Shown one piece after another: positions 62,942 to 64,000 of a stretch of DNA of 64,000 nt. This DNA is from Luteolibacter sp. LG18 (GTDB lineage Bacteria > Verrucomicrobiota > Verrucomicrobiia > Verrucomicrobiales > Akkermansiaceae). The translations under genes were made by a program, and so were the position numbers. Location: positions 1,798,001 through 1,862,000 of the forward strand of contig NZ_AP024600.1 in assembly GCF_036322585.1 (NCBI RefSeq), in the 5' to 3' direction. A model generated the notes under the pieces. It ran no database searches, was not told where the DNA came from, and saw nothing but the letters and a program-made list of their open reading frames with translations. Within the stretch, counting starts at the first letter, position 1; each line of letters begins with the position of its first letter.

Positions 62942-64000
62942 ATGAAGTTGTTACCCCTGTTCACCGCGCTCGGTTTGCTCCAGTCCGCCTCCGCCGCTCC
63001 CTCGAAACCCAACGTCGTTTTCATCTACGCCGATGACCTCGGCTACGGCGACATCGGCTGCAACGGGGCGAAAAACGTCCCCACCCCGAACGTCGACAAG
63101 CTCTCGTCCGAAGGCATCAACTTCAGCGACGGCCACGCCGCCTCGTCCACCTGCACGCCCTCGCGCTTCGCCATTCTCACCGGCCAGTATCCCCACCGCC
63201 AGAAGGGCACCGGTATCCTGCCCGGCGACGCCGAAATGATCATCAAACCGGGCACCACCACCCTGCCCGCCATCTTCAAGAAGGCCGGCTATGCCACCGG
63301 CGCGGTCGGCAAGTGGCACCTCGGTCTCGGCTCCGGCGAGGTCGATTGGAACGGCGAGATCAAGCCCAGCCCGAACGACATCGGCTTCGACGAATCCTTC
63401 ATCATGGCCGCCACCGGCGACCGCGTCCCCACCGTCTACATCCGCAACCACCGGGTGGAGAACCTCGATCCCGCCGACCCCATCGAGGTGAACTACAAGA
63501 AACCCTTCCCCGGCCTGCCCGATGGCAAGAAGGACCGCGCCACCCTCAAGATGGACTGGAGCGCCGGCCACAACATGGCCGTTATCAACGGCGTCGGCCG
63601 CATCGGCTACATGAAGGGCGGCACCAAGGCGATCTGGAAGGACGACCAGATGTCCCAGGACTTCACCCGCGAGGCCCTCGGCTTCATCGAGCGCCACAAG
63701 GACCAGCCCTTCTTCCTCTACTTCGCCACCCACAACATCCACGTCCCGCGCGTGCCGAACGCCATGTTCCTCGACAAGGGCAGCATGGGCCTGCGCGGTG
63801 CCTCCATCGCCGAGTTCGATTGGCAGGTCGGCCAGGTCATGCAGACGCTCGACAAGCTCGGCCTCGCCGAAAACACGATGGTCATCGTCAGCAGCGACAA
63901 CGGCCCGGTGGTCGACGATGGCTACAAGGACGGGGCCCAGGAAAAGCTCGGCGACCACAAGCCCGCCGGCCCCTACAACGGCGGCAAATACAGCCTCTTC
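62942..64000 (+). CDS. S1 family sulfatase (partial, runs off the window)
   Basis: The first 353 residues of a secreted sulfatase (signal MKLLPLFTALGLLQSASAAP). VVFIYADDLGYGDIGC begins the metal site. The formylglycine motif is the standard Cys71-Thr-Pro-Ser-Arg, followed by LTGQYPH. AVGKWHLG, FFLYFATHNIHVPR and VIVSSDNGP complete the visible core. Differences from the first sulfatase suggest another substrate. The C-terminal part lies outside the window. Confidence 0.93.
   Translation, partial: MKLLPLFTALGLLQSASAAPSKPNVVFIYADDLGYGDIGCNGAKNVPTPNVDKLSSEGINFSDGHAASSTCTPSRFAILTGQYPHRQKGTGILPGDAEMIIKPGTTTLPAIFKKAGYATGAVGKWHLGLGSGEVDWNGEIKPSPNDIGFDESFIMAATGDRVPTVYIRNHRVENLDPADPIEVNYKKPFPGLPDGKKDRATLKMDWSAGHNMAVINGVGRIGYMKGGTKAIWKDDQMSQDFTREALGFIERHKDQPFFLYFATHNIHVPRVPNAMFLDKGSMGLRGASIAEFDWQVGQVMQTLDKLGLAENTMVIVSSDNGPVVDDGYKDGAQEKLGDHKPAGPYNGGKYSLF

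Noticed and set aside
1-64000. CRISPR array, tRNA or rRNA genes, prophage or transposase
   Set aside because: I looked for spaced direct repeats, cloverleaf-type patterns and typical transposase motifs and saw none; a covariance search would settle the RNA question.

Overview
The window is a GC-rich (roughly two thirds G+C) bacterial chromosome segment that reads as Verrucomicrobia, most like the Luteolibacter/Haloferula side of the Verrucomicrobiaceae. The pointers are XylR-type AraC regulators with LacI-like sensor domains, a PVC-type dehydrogenase/HEAT/cytochrome c protein paired with a ThuA-like protein, a DUF1800-DUF1501 pair, S1 sulfatases with GH89 and GH95 enzymes, and many starts without a Shine-Dalgarno sequence. 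The genus is inferred from gene content; there is no rRNA in the window. I saw no tRNA, rRNA, CRISPR array, prophage or transposase gene.

Layout. 1-7892: tail of an unknown gene, then an XylR-type regulator divergent from a phosphonate operon (phnA, phnY, phnW and a flavin/folate oxidoreductase). Together these convert 2-aminoethylphosphonate through phosphonoacetaldehyde and phosphonoacetate to acetate and phosphate; the last gene may feed in N-methylated substrate. 7893-9412: a REP-like hairpin pair and a secreted M60 peptidase. 9550-14916: a three-gene minus-strand operon of a secreted CxxCH protein, a GH31 protein that looks like an alpha-1,4-glucan lyase, and a DUF6209-like protein. 15261-22161: a DUF6528-like propeller, a Dps protein, an AlgB/KinB-like regulator-kinase-regulator operon, a structured repeat, and small stress-type proteins (lipoprotein, CsbD, YqjD-like). 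22171-24829: a propeller protein, then rpsB-tsf with an attenuator-like hairpin between them.

25080-38269: a GH95-like protein lacking its catalytic core, a lipoprotein, a membrane protein, a secreted metallopeptidase with an NPCBM domain, a nested-palindrome element, the ThuA/PVC-dehydrogenase operon, a secreted archaemetzincin, purE-purK, a small secreted protein and a HAD phosphatase. 38318-46632: a TonB-like/OmpA fusion, an H1-like DUF2934 protein, homoserine dehydrogenase, a Tsp/Prc protease, an anchored protein, a GNAT and an AlkZ-like protein. 46755-52079: a DUF1800-DUF1501-pseudopilin-like operon. 52080-52308: a MITE-like element with 47-base inverted ends. 52345-64000: a dienelactone hydrolase, an intact GH95 with an inserted F5/8C-like domain, alanine dehydrogenase, GH89, and two S1 sulfatases around an XylR-type regulator, which suggests use of sulfated, fucosylated or GlcNAc-capped glycans.

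Most promising leads: the glucan-lyase-like GH31 operon, the covalent-FAD/GcvT oxidoreductase in the phosphonate operon, the coreless GH95, and several long palindromic elements between genes.
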